A DNA stretch of 64,000 nt, taken from positions 1 to 64,000 of the forward strand of contig JAJDUI010000025.1 in NCBI GenBank assembly GCA_022826745.1. The letters are read 5' to 3'. Both the position numbers and the translations under genes were made by a program. The DNA is from Thermoanaerobaculia bacterium (lineage in GTDB: Bacteria; Acidobacteriota; Thermoanaerobaculia; Multivoradales; Multivoraceae). Below the pieces are notes generated by a model that made no database searches, was not told where the DNA came from, and saw nothing but the letters and a program-made list of their open reading frames with translations. Below, piece after piece: positions 33,438 through 42,006 of this stretch (the stretch's first letter is position 1; each line of letters starts with the position of its first letter).

Positions 33438-35608
33438 CGAGCTGTCCCTCTCGGAAACACCATGGCAAGTAGGGCGCCGTTGAAGTCGGTGGGCGTTTCT
33501 GACTGGCTGGCCGTTGGGAAGGACAGGTGGCCATCGGACAACTCCATCACGAGGTTCGCATAGTAGAGGCCCAGGCCCATGCCCTCGGGGCGCCGACTGA
33601 AGAACGGCATCACGATCTCGGACGGTTCGTCAACGAAGCCCGTGCCGTTGTCGGCAACGATTATGGCCGGCCCGCCGTCGAACTCCGGCTTGACGTCGAC
33701 GTAGAGCGCTCTGTGGCCGGCACTCTCGTCGGGCCAGCGGACCCTGAGCCAGTAGAACGAGTTGTCCAAAAGGTTGTTCAGCGCGCCGAGTGCGAGGCCG
33801 AACACGAAGGTCGACTCGATCTCGGCTGCGTCTTCGTTCAGCGCGTTGCAAACCAAGCGGACTTTGTGCTTGCGGAAGCGCACGCGATTGATGTCGCACA
33901 CTCGGCGGGCGAGCTTGGTGAGGCTGTTGGGCTTCCTGGGACCTTTGCGTAGGAGTTCCGTGAATCCCTCGAGGATCCGGGCCAGTTCCCGGGCCCGAAC
34001 GCGGATGACGCCGCGCTCACCCCCGGACTCGATCAACTCGCAGAGACCCCGTACACCATGTTCAACCTCGTGGAAGATCACGGCCAGGCCCACGCCCGAC
34101 AAGCCGGCTCTCAGCATGGAGTCCCTCAGCTCGTCGTATTCCTGCGCCACGTCGTCGATCAGAGGCGTCAACTCTTTTGCATGGCTGGTTCTCTGTGCTG
34201 CCGCTCTCAGCTTCTTCAGCGCGCCGCCGAGGCGCCGGGTTTCGTGAGTGCGTCCGGTGGAAGTGAGATCTCGAATCCTGCGCTTGTCCTTCGTGCGTTC
34301 GGCTTCAAGCGGTGTCAGCGCCGCGCGGACGATGCTCCTCAGCCGTTTCTGGACCGGGTTCTCGACGAAGCCCTCGCGGTTGGTCTTCTCTTTCAGACCG
34401 TCGCTGTCGGCGAGGGACAGGTCGATTGCGCCGACGACGATGTTCCGGCTGATACCCCGCCGGGGGCGGTTTACGCGACTCAGGTCCAGGCCCAGCCAGT
34501 CGTCCTCCGGCTCGCCGTACGTATAGACGCGGATGCCGTCTCGGTAGACTCTGACACCGCCGTTTCCGTCGAGGTACTGCTCCAGGAGATGACCCTCGGC
34601 CATCTTGCTCAACACTTCTCGGTCGCGATCGAACACGCGAAACTGGCCTTCGACTGGGCCGATCTCGTCCGCAATCGAAGCATCGGCTGTCACTTTACGA
34701 ACTCGCCTTAGTCGCCGTTTTTCCTTGCCGTCAAGTTCGTCCGGGTCGCGTTCAGACTCGACCAGGAGGGGCTGCGAGTGCGCACTGGCTGCTCTGGGTT
34801 CTAGCTGAATGCCGGGTACTCCCCGGAAGCTGTAGTCCCAGTCCAGCAGGCCGTCGACGAATTGAAAGCGGTAGCGCCAGGGGGCACGTTCCAGTAGCGT
34901 GGCCGCGTCGGGGATGTCATCGAGCCAGTCTTTGCCGGGCACGGCAAGGCGCGTCTCGAAACGGTCCGGTCGAGTTGCGTAGGGCGACGCGATAGTCGTG
35001 ACCTGCCGTTGCAGGCGGCGAACCTCGCCACGGGTCCACTTATCCCTTAGTTCGGATACGGTGATCTTGGTTCCGCTTACGTCGCCGGGGAAGACCTCCG
35101 GGTCTCGCGTAGCTACTTCGACCCGCGCATCGGCCAGTTCCTTTTCACTGATCAAGTGCCTCCAGTCGATCGAAACGACACATTCGAGTTGACCTGCAGA
35201 CCGCGTTACCAGTTCAATACGGTTGCCCAGCTTGTGCGCGGCGAACCGCCCGACGCCCTTCTCGCCCAGCGGGAGCCGGCCCTTCGGGGTGCGCTGCAGC
35301 GCCTTACGCTGGCGCTCCCGGTGGTCGTGGCCTGGAACGAGCCAGATGTTGCGTATGACGTTGAAGGACATGCCTTCTCCGTCGTCCTCCACGACGATAG
35401 ACGCGGTTGGTTTGTCTACTTCCTGGAGCGTCACAGTCACCGTCGTCGCGTCGGCGTCGTAGCCATTCTTGACGAGCTCGAATACCGCCAAGCGGGCCGA
35501 GCCGATTAGTTGGTCGCCGAGCAGCTGCAGCAGGCGTGCGCGAGGCCGGAAGGGGAGCTTCAGTGGCTTCGCGTCGGAAGAGCTCGATGTGGACGCGTCA
35601 GCGGTCAC
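33434..35608 (-). CDS. protein with two GHKL ATPase modules (HSP90/MutL-like plus histidine-kinase-like)
   Basis: 724 residues. The N-terminal module looks like HSP90/MutL/MORC: N-box ELVKNGYDADA (44-54), DDGEGM (75-80) and GEKGVGRFAAHKLG (115-128). The C-terminal module looks like a histidine kinase: an H-box-like IFHEVEHGVRG (511-521), N-box NNLLDN (611-616), ADNGTGF (652-658), MPFFSRRP and GMGLGLYYA (676-684). No membrane segments, so it is cytosolic. It is followed by the receiver protein with a 4-bp overlap. The N-terminal ATPase may sense DNA or protein and drive signalling through the C-terminal kinase; this is inference. Sensor kinases with an added HSP90-like module are unusual. Confidence 0.85.
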   Translation of the reverse strand: MTADASTSSSSDAKPLKLPFRPRARLLQLLGDQLIGSARLAVFELVKNGYDADATTVTVTLQEVDKPTASIVVEDDGEGMSFNVIRNIWLVPGHDHRERQRKALQRTPKGRLPLGEKGVGRFAAHKLGNRIELVTRSAGQLECVVSIDWRHLISEKELADARVEVATRDPEVFPGDVSGTKITVSELRDKWTRGEVRRLQRQVTTIASPYATRPDRFETRLAVPGKDWLDDIPDAATLLERAPWRYRFQFVDGLLDWDYSFRGVPGIQLEPRAASAHSQPLLVESERDPDELDGKEKRRLRRVRKVTADASIADEIGPVEGQFRVFDRDREVLSKMAEGHLLEQYLDGNGGVRVYRDGIRVYTYGEPEDDWLGLDLSRVNRPRRGISRNIVVGAIDLSLADSDGLKEKTNREGFVENPVQKRLRSIVRAALTPLEAERTKDKRRIRDLTSTGRTHETRRLGGALKKLRAAAQRTSHAKELTPLIDDVAQEYDELRDSMLRAGLSGVGLAVIFHEVEHGVRGLCELIESGGERGVIRVRARELARILEGFTELLRKGPRKPNSLTKLARRVCDINRVRFRKHKVRLVCNALNEDAAEIESTFVFGLALGALNNLLDNSFYWLRVRWPDESAGHRALYVDVKPEFDGGPAIIVADNGTGFVDEPSEIVMPFFSRRPEGMGLGLYYANLVMELSDGHLSFPTASQSETPTDFNGALLAMVFPRGTAR

Positions 35609-35683
35609 TTCGGGTCGAACCTCCGGGTTTGTGGCAACGGAGTGGCGAGTCGGGCCGGCGGTGGGCAGGCGGTCTCGTGTGCC

Positions 35684-36175
35684 TCACGCCCCAGGCTCCG
35701 TCAACAGCATTCGCAGGGCCGCCAGAACCCGCCTCGGTCGGCGCCTGTGCATCGCCATGCCCAGCCAGTAGGCGGCCTCCTCACGGTCCATCCGTTCGAT
35801 GCCTTCGGCGACGGCGCGCATCCGTTCCCGGCTTCGCATGGGGGCGAGTGCGCGGAACGTGAGACCCAGGTGGAGGGCGAGATCTTCGCTCAGGGGCAGG
35901 CCAGGCATCGGTTCGCCCGCGGGGCGGGCGAGCTTGACGCCGGCCTGGGCCAGTCGGCGGAGGACGCGGTGCTCGACCAGTTCCAGGTTGCGGCCCTTGA
36001 GGCCGGCGACGCGGGTTGGCGCGGCGATGTGCGGCGTTGCGGCGGCCGGAAGTTGCCAGACTTCGTACAGCGAGAGGGCCGCGCCCAGCCTGCGGACCCG
36101 TAACTCGTAGCTGGGCGCTGCGCGTCGCGGGTCGATTGTCTGGACCTTGGCCGTGTGTTGCGGATGCGGCGTCAT
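35684..36175 (-). CDS. small hypothetical protein linked to DUF499
   Basis: 163 residues; family not recognised. It has an N-terminal beta-type part (YELRVRRLGAALSLYEVWQL) and a helical C-terminal half (LHLGLTFRALAPMRSRERMR, then GIERMDREEAAYWLGMAMHR). No catalytic motif is visible. It is basic and Arg-rich at the end (HRRRPRRVLAALRML). Its start overlaps the stop of the DUF499 gene (ATGA, 36172-36175), so it is likely an accessory subunit of that ATPase. Confidence 0.75.
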   Translation of the reverse strand: MTPHPQHTAKVQTIDPRRAAPSYELRVRRLGAALSLYEVWQLPAAATPHIAAPTRVAGLKGRNLELVEHRVLRRLAQAGVKLARPAGEPMPGLPLSEDLALHLGLTFRALAPMRSRERMRAVAEGIERMDREEAAYWLGMAMHRRRPRRVLAALRMLLTEPGA

Positions 36176-39100
36176 TCCGCGTCTCCGCCGGTCTCAGGTC
36201 CATCGCTTGCCGGTGGCGGGTTCGCCGGCTTGGCCTGGGCCGATGCCGAGACGTGCGCGGCGCCTCCAGCAAACCGGGTGAGTTGGTCGGCGAGTTGCTC
36301 AGGCTCGTCGCCGTCCAGCGGCAGGCCGTCCGCGAACTCCAGAGTGAACGAGGCTTCGATGGTCGACGCGGCGGCGTCCCGGAACTGCGGCTGGAGGAAC
36401 TCGCGCACCGGTTGTGCGTCGGAGGGCGGGCCGCTGAACGCCAGCTCGAAGGAACCGTCTTCGCGGGTCTCGTAGCCGCCTTCGAACCGGATCGTCTTGG
36501 TCGCCCCGGCCACCGCGTTGACCGCGTTCACCATGGGGAAGGCGTCTCGCGCATCGAACATCCGGATCGTCAGGGCTGCGAGGGCATCAACCTGCCGGTC
36601 GCGCGCCTGCTCCCAGAGCTTGATCAGCGCCTCGCCGAACGGTCCCTCGGCGGAAAACTCGGCTGGCGCGGTCGGTCCGGTCGGGGCCGGCTTGAGCCAG
36701 GTCTCTCCGCCGGCGGGTGCCTCGGGGACTTCTCTGAGCGTGCTTGGTTCCGGTTCCTCCTTGCTCGGCCGGGGCCAGATCAGTTCGTTTCTGGCGTAGG
36801 CCATGGTGAAGATCATCGACTGCTCGTCGATCTCGATGGTCGGCGCCGGGTCGCCGGGGCCGAACAGGAGTTCGCCGCGCTGGTAGACGTACTCGCCGAG
36901 TTCCACGCCCCGGCGGATTCCGCGCACGAAGACGTCGTCGCCCGAGAGCATGGGAAGGCCCGGGTCGCGCCGGAACTCGTCGCGCAGCGCGCCGGTCGAG
37001 ATCTGCCCCTTCTTGAGCGGCGTTCGGTCGCGCACGTAGGCGGGGGAGTCGGGCTGGTCTTCCGACAGGCGGAGCTTGCCGAGGTCCCGCAGCGCGCGGA
37101 CGACCTGCCGCTGGCCGGCGCCGGGGCTCTCCGAGGACGACTGCATGTCGATGGCCGTGGTGCGCAAGGTCCACGAGGCGGCTTCCGAGGCGGTTGCGGG
37201 AGGGGTAGAAGACGTGCCGGTATGCCTGCTGGATGGCGACCGCCAGCTCCTGCTCGGAACGCCGGTGCTGCTCGCGTACCTGATCCTGCTGGTGATCGGC
37301 GAGTTCGGTCAGGCGCTCGGCCTTCTTCAGTTCGCGCAGCGCGAGGCGACGGCGGCTCCGGTCCTGCATGTTCGACTTGCGGGCTTCCTCGGCCGCGACG
37401 AACACGAGGTGATTGCGCAGGGCTCTGAGCGCGGCGCTTTCGGCGCCCTTGCGCGAGAAGATGCGTTCGGTCAGGTCGGGCGCCTCCTCGACCGTCGGCC
37501 CAACCGACACGGCGTCGTAGGACAGGACGACGAGCTTGGGCTTTCCGTCGCCCACTTCGTCCGGCACGTCGAACGGTCCTCCGGGGAAGGTGATCGCGTC
37601 GAAGACCGGGCCCTCGAAGATCCGGCGGATGCGATCGTTCAGTTCGGCGCGGGCCTCGGCGCCGTCGACGTGTTGTTCCTCACGCCGGATGATCTGGCTC
37701 AGGTTCGCTTCGGCCAGGAAGCGCAGCGGGGCGGCGGGGCGGTCGTCCAGGTAGGCGGACTCGGCAACGAACTTCTTGCGTGCGTCCTCGATGAAGCTGA
37801 TGTCGAGGGCCGGCCCGAGCATGGAGTAGCGGAGCCGGTCGGGTGCGAGCCCTTTGAGAGGCTCGTTGAATGCCAGCGTGTGCATGAAGATGGTGCGCGC
37901 CGCGTACTCCGCGTATGGCGGCAGGCCGCCGTGATGAGCTGCGTCGATTTCCTGGGCGAGCGACTTCTTGCCGGCAGGGCCGGCGACGTCGTTGGCGATG
38001 GCCGGGGCGTAGTTGTCCTGGCCCAGCCGGGTCAGGATCTCCTGACGGATCGGCTCGTGGCCCGGATCGATGTGGTGCAGGTGGACCGCCGTCGCGTCGC
38101 GGGGCCGTTCGGCCCAGAGTTGGCCGACCGTGCGCGCCAGCAGCCGAAGCATGCCGCGCACGCGCTGGAAGGTGGCGAGTGTCGCCGTTTTGCCGGTCAG
38201 GGTCTCCAGGACCTCGGGGTGCAGCGGGTAGCTCGCGCGTAGGGCCTCCACGCTTTCGGAGTGGTTGGCCGAAGCGGGGAGGGAGTCGGCTTGAGCGGAC
38301 CACAGTCTGCGGTAGTCGTCGGCGACCGAGGCGCCGGCATCCGCATCGATGCTCTCGAACAGGCGCCGCCGCAGCACCTGGATCGTTTCGTCGTCCGCGG
38401 TCGGGTTGAGCAGGGTCGCCTTGCGGGCGGAGACGCTCTCGGCTTCGGCCATCTGGTCGGCGATGAAGCGGTTCTCCTCGCTGTAGGCGTCCGGCGCGCC
38501 GCCGTCTCCCTTGCCGATCGCCAGCGTGTAGACGAGAGCCGCGTTCGGTGCGTTCTCGATCGCCTTGAACAGCGAGGTCAGGAAGGCGGTCAACTGGTCC
38601 CTTGCGTCGTCTACACGACGGACCTTGCGCAGATAGACGGAGAGTTCGTCGAGCAGGATGAGGGTCGGCTCACCACCGAACAGCTCCTGGAGGGTCCCTG
38701 CACCGGGTGCCGCTCGCATCTCGTCGCTGTTGTGTACACGCTCGTAGCCGGTGGCACCAGCGAGCGCGTAGGCGATCTCGCCCCATGGCGTGTAGGCGAG
38801 GATGCCGTCGCCGAGCGCCCGGCCGTTGGCCGGGTCGGCGTTCTCGCCGTCGAACGCCGCGACGCGAACCTTCCCGGCGGGCAGCAGGGCCGGGTCGACA
38901 AACTCGGAGGCGTCGGTAACGCCCTCCATCCCGCGCGCCGCGTGAACCAGCGCGATCAGTCCGTGGGTCTTACCGCCGCCGTAGGATGTGTCGAGGCGGA
39001 AGATGGCTGCGGCCTCGCCGCCGGCTCCGCTCAGGCGGCGGCAGACGTTCGCGAGCAGGCTCTGCAGCCCGCGAGTGGGGTATGTGTTGGCGAAGAACCG

Positions 39101-39238
39101 CGTCGGATCGACGTAGGCTGGACTGCCACCGCCGCTGACGACCGAGGCGAGATCGGCGGCGAAGTCGGCGTCGGCGACCGCTCCACGGAGGATGTCCTCG
39201 CGTGGTTGGCAGGTCTCGAAAATCGTGGGGGCGGCCAC
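36172..39238 (-). pseudogene. DUF499 AAA ATPase with a one-base frameshift
   Basis: GTG start at 39238. The N-terminal ATPase is clear: RLDTSYGGGKTHGL (Walker A, 87-91) and PTLILLDELSVYL (Walker B), then about 690 residues of DUF499-like sequence to HVFYPSRNRL. There the frame changes. After SRLVDLAH the reading frame becomes nonsense and runs on to 36587, while the natural continuation (TAIDMQSSSESPGAGQRQVV onward) is in another frame to 36172. Removing one G of the gg at 37159-37160 gives DLAHTAIDMQ and a 1021-residue protein. DUF499 proteins partner DUF1156 methylases in defence islands. As read, the product loses about 330 C-terminal residues. Confidence 0.87.
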
Positions 39239-39313
39239 TTCGGCGGAAGGATAGCGCCGTTGCTGCGCTTCGCCGCCTTGGCAGCCTGATCCGTTGGGTC
39301 TCTGCAGCCGGGC

Positions 39314-39595
39314 TTAGCGGTTTGCCGGCACCGGAAACTCCTCCAGGAACCAGAACTCGCCTTCAAGCGCGCCGGCCTCTTCGCCGACCGCGGCCGCCTC
39401 GGGCGTCGCCATGTACGCCTCGGCCCGTTCGCGGTCCTCGACGCCGAGGATGAAGAAGACCTCGTTCTCCCTATCGGCCGAGCGCCAGACGCGCTGGACG
39501 GACAGGCCCGCCGCCAGGCCGGCGGCTTCCTGCTCGTCGAAGACCTTCTTCCAATGTTCGATGTCCTTCACGCGGTTTCGGACCAGCAACAGCAT
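39314..39595 (-). CDS. small dimeric alpha/beta-barrel (antibiotic monooxygenase-like) protein
   Basis: 93 residues. The pattern MLLLVRNRVKDIEHWKKVFD, then AAGLSVQRVWRSADRENEVF, then FILGVEDRERAEAYMATPEA fits a single ferredoxin-like half of the dimeric alpha/beta-barrel superfamily, which includes cyclases, monooxygenases and DUF1330-type proteins. No catalytic residue can be assigned. It sits between the DUF499 gene and the toxin-antitoxin pair and probably does not belong functionally to either. Confidence 0.75.
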   Translation of the reverse strand: MLLLVRNRVKDIEHWKKVFDEQEAAGLAAGLSVQRVWRSADRENEVFFILGVEDRERAEAYMATPEAAAVGEEAGALEGEFWFLEEFPVPANR

Positions 39596-39648
39596 CGTCG
39601 CGGTTCTCCTTGGGCTCGGCAGCGATTCCGGGGTGTTGAAGGGGGGCG

Positions 39649-39993
39649 CTATCGCCCGAGGACGACATCGATGCCCGAAAGAAGAAGGTCGATCTTCGCT
39701 CGGGAAAGCCGCGACACGGCCTTTTCGAGCCTCCCCCGGTCAAGGGCGAGGAGCTGTGAGACGTTGGCCACCGAGTCCTCCGGAAGCTTCGTGGTTCGCG
39801 CTTTGAGCAGCACGTTTCCGGGCGCGTCCGCCCAGCGGAGATTCCGGGTCAAGGGCACACAGAGGGCAGTCTTCAGGCGGCTTCGGTTCAGGGCTTCACC
39901 CTGCACGACCACGACGGGTCGCCGATAACCGGGCTCCGATCCGATCGGAGGGCGAAGTTCAGCCCAGCAGACGTCGCCTTGCGCGATCACCAC
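39649..39993 (-). CDS. mazF: MazF/PemK-family mRNA interferase toxin
   Basis: 114 residues, GTG start. The PemK/MazF fold is recognisable from GDVCWAELRPPIGSEPGYRR and PVVVVQGEALNRS, then ALCVPLTRNLRWADAPGNVL and VANVSQLLALDRGRLEKAV. Such toxins cleave mRNA at short sequences. The conserved Arg of the GxRRP segment and the Thr of PLT are present. The start overlaps the antitoxin stop by 7 bp in a different frame, the usual antitoxin-first order. It lies at the right edge of the defence island. Confidence 0.9.
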   Translation of the reverse strand: MVIAQGDVCWAELRPPIGSEPGYRRPVVVVQGEALNRSRLKTALCVPLTRNLRWADAPGNVLLKARTTKLPEDSVANVSQLLALDRGRLEKAVSRLSRAKIDLLLSGIDVVLGR

Positions 39994-40223
39994 TCGACCC
40001 GGCGAAGAGTCTCCTCCGCTGCAGCCGTCACGAAGGGATCTTCCTGGCTGCCGACTTCATCGAGGACACGGTTCATGGTTTCGGTGACCTCGTCGGCGGC
40101 GTGGCGCGCTACGTACTCGTCGAGAGCGGCGGCATACACGTCGCTCCGCGACCGGCCGTCGCGTCGGGCGAGCAACTCGGCCCGCGCGAAGATGTCGTCC
40201 GGGATCGAAACTGCGGTCTTCAT
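39987..40223 (-). CDS. ribbon-helix-helix antitoxin partner of the MazF toxin
   Basis: 78 residues from ATG 40223; the frame is open further upstream but only as shadow sequence. The N-terminus MKTAVSIPDDIFARAELLAR is a typical RHH/MetJ-Arc strand followed by SRSDVYAAALDEYVARH, which gives DNA binding and autoregulation. The acidic C-terminal half (TMNRVLDEVGSQEDPFVTAA) would wrap the toxin. The 7-bp overlap with mazF couples translation. Confidence 0.88.
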   Translation of the reverse strand: MKTAVSIPDDIFARAELLARRDGRSRSDVYAAALDEYVARHAADEVTETMNRVLDEVGSQEDPFVTAAAEETLRRVEW

Positions 40224-40260
40224 ACCGAGAGTATAACCCGGCCCTGGGGGGGGACGGACG

Positions 40261-42006
40261 TTACTCTTCCTTCTCGACCCACCACGCCCGCGTACCCGGC
40301 ACGAACGCCGTGACCCCCGACGGCCCGAGTTCCACGCCGCGCATCCGCTTGCTGAAGCCCCAGGTCGTGCTGTAGTTCCACAGGAACAGGGCCGGCTGGT
40401 CGGCCTGCACATGGGCCTGCAGTTCGCGCAGCAGTTCGGCGCGGCGGTCGCGGTCGAGTTCCACGCGGGAGCGGTCGAACAGTTCGTCGACCTTCGGGTT
40501 GCTGTAGCTGTCGTAGTTGCGGCCGTTGTCGATCGCTTCGCTGTGGAAGAAGTTGCGCCAGATGTCCGGGTCGGCGAAGACCTGGTAGGTGTCGACGTGG
40601 GCGATCATCTCGTGCTGGATCAGCAGCGGCGAGCGGCTCGCGTTCTCCTGGATCTCCGTGTCGAAGGAGACGCCGATGCGGCGCAGGTCGTCGCGGTAGA
40701 TGTCGACCATGCGGCGGGCGTCGACGAAGGACTGGGGCAGGTTCATCATGAAGTGGAAGCGGACCTGCTCGCCGTCGATCTCCTTGTAGCGCCAGCCGTC
40801 GTCGGGGCTGGTGAGCCAGCCGGCCTCGTCGAGCAGCGCGGCGGCCTTCTCGAGGTCGTACTCGAGCGGCTTGACGTCGGGATTGTGGCTCCAGTGGCTG
40901 GGCGGGAACATCCCGTTGGAGCGCGTGTAGACGTTCCAGCTCACCTGCCGGAGCACGCGCTCGGCGTCGTAGGCGTGGGCCATTGCCCGCCGCACGCGGA
41001 CATCGCCGAAGAAGTGGTTGTTGCCGCCCTGCTGCCAGCCGATGTAGGCCTGCATCCAGCGCGGCCCCCAGGCCTTGACGCCGGCGGCGTGGAACTCCTC
41101 GTCGTTGGTCTGGCTGCCGTGCTGCTGGACGGTCAGCCAGATGTCGTCGAGCTGTCCCTTGCGGAACTGGAGCAGGGCGGCGTTGCGGTCGCTGTGGGTG
41201 GTGATCGCCTGGCGGCGGATCGGCGGCTTCTCGTGGTGGTAGTCCTCCCAGCGTTCGACGACGACGCGGTCGGCGTGGATCCACTCGACGAAGCGGAACG
41301 GCCCGTTGCCGATGCCGAGTTCCCGGAGGTAGCGGTTGTAGTAGGGGCTGGTGCGCAGCGTCGGATCGGCGGCGCGTTCCTCGGGGTTGTTCAGGATGTG
41401 CGCGGGAACGATTGGGAAGTAGAGGTTGTCGATGCGGAGCGCCGAGACCTGGCGGTGGACGACGTCGAAGGTGATGTCGTCGATGATGCGGATGTCCTCG
41501 ATCTCGGCCGCCTTGTACTTGTAGTCGACCGCCGGCACGTTGTCGTCGGCGATCGCCTCCCAGGTGAAGCGGACGTCCTCGGAGGTGACCGGCGCGCCGT
41601 CGTGCCAGCGCATGCCGGCATGAAGCTTGATGCGGTGGACGAGGCCGCCCTCCAGCTCCTCGACCTCGTCCACCATCGCCGGGTTCCATTCGGCGGTGAG
41701 GTCCGGGGCGCGGTGGGCGATCGGGTCGAACAGCAGGCGGTAGAGGAAGCCGTCCGTCCAGGCGCGGATGAAGAGGGGGTTCAGCGAGGTCGGCTGGTCG
41801 AGCGAATAGCGGTTGATCGTGGCCTCGGTGTCGGCCCGCGCCGGGTCGAACGGCGCGAACAGCGATTCCGGGTTGGAGATCGGATCGGCGCCCGGGTCGT
41901 AGTCGAACATCGCGCTCCGGGCCGGGGCGGCGGGATGGCCGAGGCAGCCCGTCAGCAGCAGGGCTGCCAGCGCCGCGAGTGCGGAGATGCCGAGCCGGGC
42001 GCTCAC
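40261..42006 (-). CDS. oligopeptide-type ABC substrate-binding lipoprotein
   Basis: 581 residues from GTG 42006; the much longer frame upstream is antisense-like to the thiolase. A lipoprotein signal is clear: LGISALAALAALLLTGC, so Cys21 would be lipidated. The SBP_bac_5 fold shows in TSLNPLFIRAWTDGFLYRLL, RWHDGAPVTSEDVRFTWEAI and GNGPFRFVEWI. It should bind peptides or similar solutes in the periplasm, but no permease or ATPase genes lie next to it. The start overlaps the thiolase stop by 4 bp. It may serve a transporter encoded elsewhere. Confidence 0.9.
   Translation of the reverse strand: MSARLGISALAALAALLLTGCLGHPAAPARSAMFDYDPGADPISNPESLFAPFDPARADTEATINRYSLDQPTSLNPLFIRAWTDGFLYRLLFDPIAHRAPDLTAEWNPAMVDEVEELEGGLVHRIKLHAGMRWHDGAPVTSEDVRFTWEAIADDNVPAVDYKYKAAEIEDIRIIDDITFDVVHRQVSALRIDNLYFPIVPAHILNNPEERAADPTLRTSPYYNRYLRELGIGNGPFRFVEWIHADRVVVERWEDYHHEKPPIRRQAITTHSDRNAALLQFRKGQLDDIWLTVQQHGSQTNDEEFHAAGVKAWGPRWMQAYIGWQQGGNNHFFGDVRVRRAMAHAYDAERVLRQVSWNVYTRSNGMFPPSHWSHNPDVKPLEYDLEKAAALLDEAGWLTSPDDGWRYKEIDGEQVRFHFMMNLPQSFVDARRMVDIYRDDLRRIGVSFDTEIQENASRSPLLIQHEMIAHVDTYQVFADPDIWRNFFHSEAIDNGRNYDSYSNPKVDELFDRSRVELDRDRRAELLRELQAHVQADQPALFLWNYSTTWGFSKRMRGVELGPSGVTAFVPGTRAWWVEKEE

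Noticed and set aside
21995-39238. Naming the helicase/DUF1156/DUF499 set as DISARM
   Set aside because: DISARM hallmarks (a DUF1998 protein and a DrmA-type helicase) are not seen; only the PLD and SNF2 features are shared, so I keep it as DISARM-like at most.
20240-40260. Prophage or integrative element with attachment sites
   Set aside because: No integrase, transposase, phage structural gene or tRNA is present at either border, and I found no convincing long direct repeat at the two ends.
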